Source: Eisenbergiella tayi (GTDB lineage: Bacteria > Bacillota > Clostridia > Lachnospirales > Lachnospiraceae). Taken from it: DNA of 64,000 bases. The notes beneath the pieces were generated by a model that saw only the letters and a program-made list of their open reading frames with translations, was not told the origin of the DNA and ran no database searches. Location: positions 412,272 to 476,271 of the forward strand of contig NZ_MPDJ01000004.1 in the NCBI RefSeq assembly GCF_001881565.1, given 5' to 3'. This document shows positions 61,600 to 64,000 of the stretch, one piece after another (the stretch's first letter is position 1; the number at the start of each line of letters is the position of its first letter). Made by a program: the position numbers and the translations under genes.

Positions 61600-61945
61600 A
61601 CGGAAACCTTAACACAAAAAAAATCCTTCTTTCCGTCAAAATCCGGAAAAAAGGACGAGTGTCAGATACCCGTGTTACCACCTTTGTTCACAGCCGGCTC
61701 GCGCCGTCTGCCTCATCAAGTACGACTGTTCTGTTACGGCCTGCAGTCCGTTCCCCTCCCAGTGATACTCTTCGCAAAATAACGGTTGCTCTCCGTCGCA
61801 GCCTACTCTCACATGATTTTGGTGCGAAACTCCGGGATGTATTCGGGAAAGCCTCTCCTGCGCCTCTCATCTGCCGGCCGCTTTCTGTAGGTTCCTCTTT
61901 TCCTTACTTCTTCCCATCACAGTTTTTAGAAAATGATTCATTTCA
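61600..61945 (-). promoter_or_regulatory. Tyrosine-specific T-box riboswitch
   Basis: On the minus strand the leader has the antiterminator T-box sequence AAAGGTGGTAACACGG (about 61670-61685). A Rho-independent terminator follows (TCCTTTTTTCCG / CGGAAAGAAGGA, 61624-61655, then T). The specifier region reads GAATACATCCC, with the codon TAC at 61839-61841, matching tyrosine. Uncharged tRNA-Tyr is expected to bind and prevent termination upstream of tyrS. Confidence 0.9.
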
Positions 61946-61960
61946 CTATAAACTATCGTT

Positions 61961-61989
61961 AATGTAACACAATCCCCGATTTCTGTCAA
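61961..61989 (-). promoter_or_regulatory. Promoter of the tyrS T-box operon
   Basis: On the minus strand TTGACA (61984-61989) and TACATT (61961-61966) are 17 bases apart. Confidence 0.8.
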
Positions 61990-62007
61990 TAGACGCTGCA
62001 CACAATC

Positions 62008-62036
62008 TTGCAAAAGCATCCCAATCCCGTTATAAT
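62008..62036 (+). promoter_or_regulatory. Divergent promoter for a small-RNA candidate
   Basis: On the plus strand TTGCAA (62008-62013) and TATAAT (62031-62036) have a 17-base spacer. It faces away from the tyrS promoter; the two -35 boxes are 18 bases apart. Confidence 0.65.
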
Positions 62037-62042
62037 TAGATT

Positions 62043-62168
62043 GTGCAGCCAGTTCCGGGAGGAGTGCAGCCGGCCGTTTCTTATGGAAACAGCCGTGTAT
62101 CGCTGGTGTCCGGTCTCACACTTATGAATCCCGAGAACACGCAGCGGCTGGCTGCCTTTTCTTTTTAT
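62043..62168 (+). ncRNA. Candidate structured small RNA, unknown family
   Basis: An RNA of about 125 nt is implied by the promoter above and a hairpin GCAGC-GGCTG-GCTGC followed by CTTTTCTTTTT (62141-62168). Its 5' end GTGCAGCCAG can pair with CTGGCTGC near the 3' end to close the molecule. A second near-copy, GTGCAGCCGG (about 62064), could compete for the same strand. An inner stem GTTTC / GAAAC and a GTGT..ACAC pair are visible. No long open frame fits. It does not look like SRP RNA, tmRNA or RNase P; a 6S-like RNA cannot be excluded. Confidence 0.5.
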
Positions 62169-62174
62169 TCTGCC

Positions 62175-62999
62175 TTATCTTCTCTCCTTCTCCAGGATTC
62201 TGCGGAAGGGTGTCAGGAATCTGTTAATATGGGCCCCTATCAGGAACAGATAAAAACAGAAATAAAGCCAGAGCATTACAATAACGATGGTCGTCAGGCT
62301 TCCGTACATATCGAACCCGTTGAACTGCTGGATATACATGGAAAATCCCCAGGAAAAAATATTCCATGTCGTTGCGGAAAACACAGCGCCAGGTATCTGG
62401 TGGGAAAATTTCAGCTTACAGTTGGGGATGTAGGTATACATCACCGCAAAAATAAGCGTCATCATACACCATGAAAACAGCCCCCTGAAATGCAGCAGCA
62501 GGGCAAACAGATCTTCCATCTGGGGGACATGCCGCACTATCGTATCCGCGAATAAATTCCCGAATACCATTACTATCAGCAAAAATATAATCGTTATCAG
62601 AAAGATGATCAGATAAAAAGAGGCGATAATTCTCTGCAGCACGTAATTCCTATCCTCTACCACGCCGTTCATGGCGTTTAATCCTCTCATCAGCGCCAGC
62701 ACACCTTTTCCTGCCGACCAGACCGTAACAATAGCCGCGATACTCATCACGCCGAAGGTACTGTCATAAATACTTTGTATCAGTGAAGTCAGAAGCGGAG
62801 AAAGGGTCTGGGGCAGAAGCGTTACCGCCGTTATAATATCCGACTTCTTTATCGGCGTATACGGTAAAATGGAACATATCAGCATGAGCATGGGAATGAG
62901 GGACAAAAAGAGGAAAAAGGCCGTGCTTGCCGCATATGCATTTACATTCGCACGGGACATCTGTCTTCCAAACCCTCTCAGAATTCTGTAAATTCTCAT
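62175..62999 (-). CDS. YihY/BrkB family membrane protein
   Basis: A 274-residue inner-membrane protein with about six membrane segments. The motifs ANVNAYAASTAFFLFLSLIPM and WSAGKGVLALMRGLNAMNGV are characteristic of the YihY/UPF0761 family (once called RNase BN). The function is unknown; a transport role is usually assumed. It converges with the small-RNA candidate, whose tail ends just before its stop codon. Confidence 0.9.
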   Translation of the reverse strand: MRIYRILRGFGRQMSRANVNAYAASTAFFLFLSLIPMLMLICSILPYTPIKKSDIITAVTLLPQTLSPLLTSLIQSIYDSTFGVMSIAAIVTVWSAGKGVLALMRGLNAMNGVVEDRNYVLQRIIASFYLIIFLITIIFLLIVMVFGNLFADTIVRHVPQMEDLFALLLHFRGLFSWCMMTLIFAVMYTYIPNCKLKFSHQIPGAVFSATTWNIFSWGFSMYIQQFNGFDMYGSLTTIVIVMLWLYFCFYLFLIGAHINRFLTPFRRILEKERR

Positions 63000-63075
63000 T
63001 AACCTGCTTTTCCTTTCCTTTGCTTATTTTAAGCTCTGCGGAAAAAACGCTCTTTCCCCGCACAGCAGACGGCGG

Positions 63076-64000
63076 TCAGTAGACCGCCTTAACTCCGCTT
63101 CCTTCATAAAAGAATCCCAAAATAGAATCACTGTCGCAGCCGTCCGCAGCCATGCTCCGTGCGCCATTCTGGCTCAGGCCCACCCCATGGCCAAATCCGC
63201 CGCCAATCAAACTATATCCTACCACATAGCCGTCCTCTTTTCCAGTTTCCAGTACGATAAATGCGCTGGGCAGCAAAGCAGCCGTATTATACTCGCTTCC
63301 GTCCTGCCGGATCACCTTACTGGTTCCGTTGCTGAGCACATAACGGATATTATGCTCCGACTTGATCATGAGGGCACCGTTCTCCCCTTCAATTACAAGC
63401 TCCTCCGCCACACCGCCGGCATTCCTGGCCGCGATATATATGTCGGTAATCCTTCCCGGATCCACAGGCGCCTGATTCACAAAGCTGCCGTCCGCCTGCC
63501 GTACATAAACAGAACCCGGGCTGGCATCATAGCGTTTGACAACATTGGCATACATAAGGGTATTATCCAGCTGATCCACCTGGTAGGTCCAGCGGTACCA
63601 TGCCTCTTCCCTCTCAAAATCGGAATCTCTGGTTCCCCGGATAAAGGCTTCAAAATTCGCTTCCTCGGTCATGGAATCCGCAGTCTGGATATCCTCTTCC
63701 TTTACGGTATCGTCAATCGTATCTCCCTGGGCATCTGTCACACCCGCCACGTTCACCGCCTTTCCCTGCAGATAAGGGAAATTATCCGGCACGGAATTCA
63801 GCCAGATCCCCGTATTGGTCCCATAGCCGCAGGAGGTGGAATAATAATAGGCTTCCGCCAGCTGATCCCCGTAATACAGCAGTTCTCCCTTGGTTTCCTT
63901 CACCGCTTTAGTAGTTTCCACATTTTCCATAATATTATTATAAACCTGGAATCCCGCGCTGTCGTCCACATGGGCTCCGTAAGCGGGCAGACCCGCGTGA
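63076..64000 (-). CDS. SpoIID/LytB domain protein (5' end outside window)
   Basis: The reading frame stays open to the window edge, so at least 308 C-terminal residues are seen. The block HAGLPAYGAHVDDSAGFQVY and the sequences SYYSTSCGYG-like (AYYYSTSCGYGTNTG) and GGGFGHGVGLSQNGARSMA match the SpoIID/LytB domain, a peptidoglycan lytic transglycosylase-type fold. SpoIID itself acts in engulfment during sporulation; other members act in wall turnover. The missing N terminus prevents a choice. The tail ends FFYEGSGVKAVY. Confidence 0.88.
   Translation of the reverse strand, partial: HAGLPAYGAHVDDSAGFQVYNNIMENVETTKAVKETKGELLYYGDQLAEAYYYSTSCGYGTNTGIWLNSVPDNFPYLQGKAVNVAGVTDAQGDTIDDTVKEEDIQTADSMTEEANFEAFIRGTRDSDFEREEAWYRWTYQVDQLDNTLMYANVVKRYDASPGSVYVRQADGSFVNQAPVDPGRITDIYIAARNAGGVAEELVIEGENGALMIKSEHNIRYVLSNGTSKVIRQDGSEYNTAALLPSAFIVLETGKEDGYVVGYSLIGGGFGHGVGLSQNGARSMAADGCDSDSILGFFYEGSGVKAVY

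Noticed and set aside
62043..62474. A 143-codon plus-strand protein gene
   Set aside because: Most of it is antisense to the YihY/BrkB gene and it crosses the terminator hairpin; only its 5' part is kept, as an RNA candidate.

Overview
The window reads as chromosomal DNA of an anaerobic, spore-forming, mid-GC Clostridia, most likely a gut Lachnospiraceae. Signs are spore genes (spoIVA, cotJABC, a GerA-type receptor, a SpoIID/LytB gene), a group B [FeFe]-hydrogenase, class III (oxygen-sensitive) ribonucleotide reductase nrdDG, a tyrosyl T-box leader and Firmicutes-type ribosome binding sites. The genus is inference. No tRNA, rRNA, CRISPR array or phage module was seen.

Layout. 1-4.7 kb: an XRE/cupin regulator and the potABCD polyamine importer. 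4.8-13.2 kb: a secreted peptidoglycan-binding-domain protein, then a minus-strand MacB-like ABC export locus with three different HlyD-type adaptors. 13.6-16.8 kb: an RluA pseudouridine synthase and a complete group IIC intron sitting behind the terminator of a cysteine/asparagine-rich small protein. 16.9-23.5 kb: DUF5662 protein, GH13 debranching-type enzyme, DUF1292 protein, UvrD-type helicase, gltX. 23.8-27.8 kb: [FeFe]-hydrogenase and feoAB under a Fur-like box. 27.9-31.8 kb: cotJABC, DegV, GerA. 31.9-35.6 kb: nrdD-nrdG-dut with a strong promoter and possible NrdR boxes. 35.6-43.4 kb: housekeeping genes (aminotransferase, WYL regulator, rnhA, MutS-like, MBL-fold, greA, purine permease). 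43.5-48.4 kb: a BceRS-BceAB-like peptide-sensing module with a matching operator. 48.4-51.1 kb: nucleoside salvage (amidohydrolase, cdd, PNP). 51.2-52.7 kb: spoIVA. 52.8-60.1 kb: a sulfatase with an LplB/LplC-type sugar importer and an AraC-type membrane regulator. 60.3-64 kb: tyrS with T-box, an unidentified small-RNA candidate, a YihY/BrkB membrane protein and a partial SpoIID-domain gene.

The most unusual feature is a repeated element seen three times (window start, 19.4-19.75 kb, 23.54-23.83 kb). Each has a conserved core of about 100 nt. In the two complete copies this core lies between 90-96 bp inverted-repeat arms that are perfect or nearly perfect within a copy but largely different between copies. 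This is the reverse of a normal MITE or IS, where the ends are shared. The 19.4 kb copy is flanked by an exact 7-bp direct repeat, which suggests insertion. All three cores keep a GNRA-type tetraloop with a different sequence each time, which suggests a folded RNA. I do not recognise the family.
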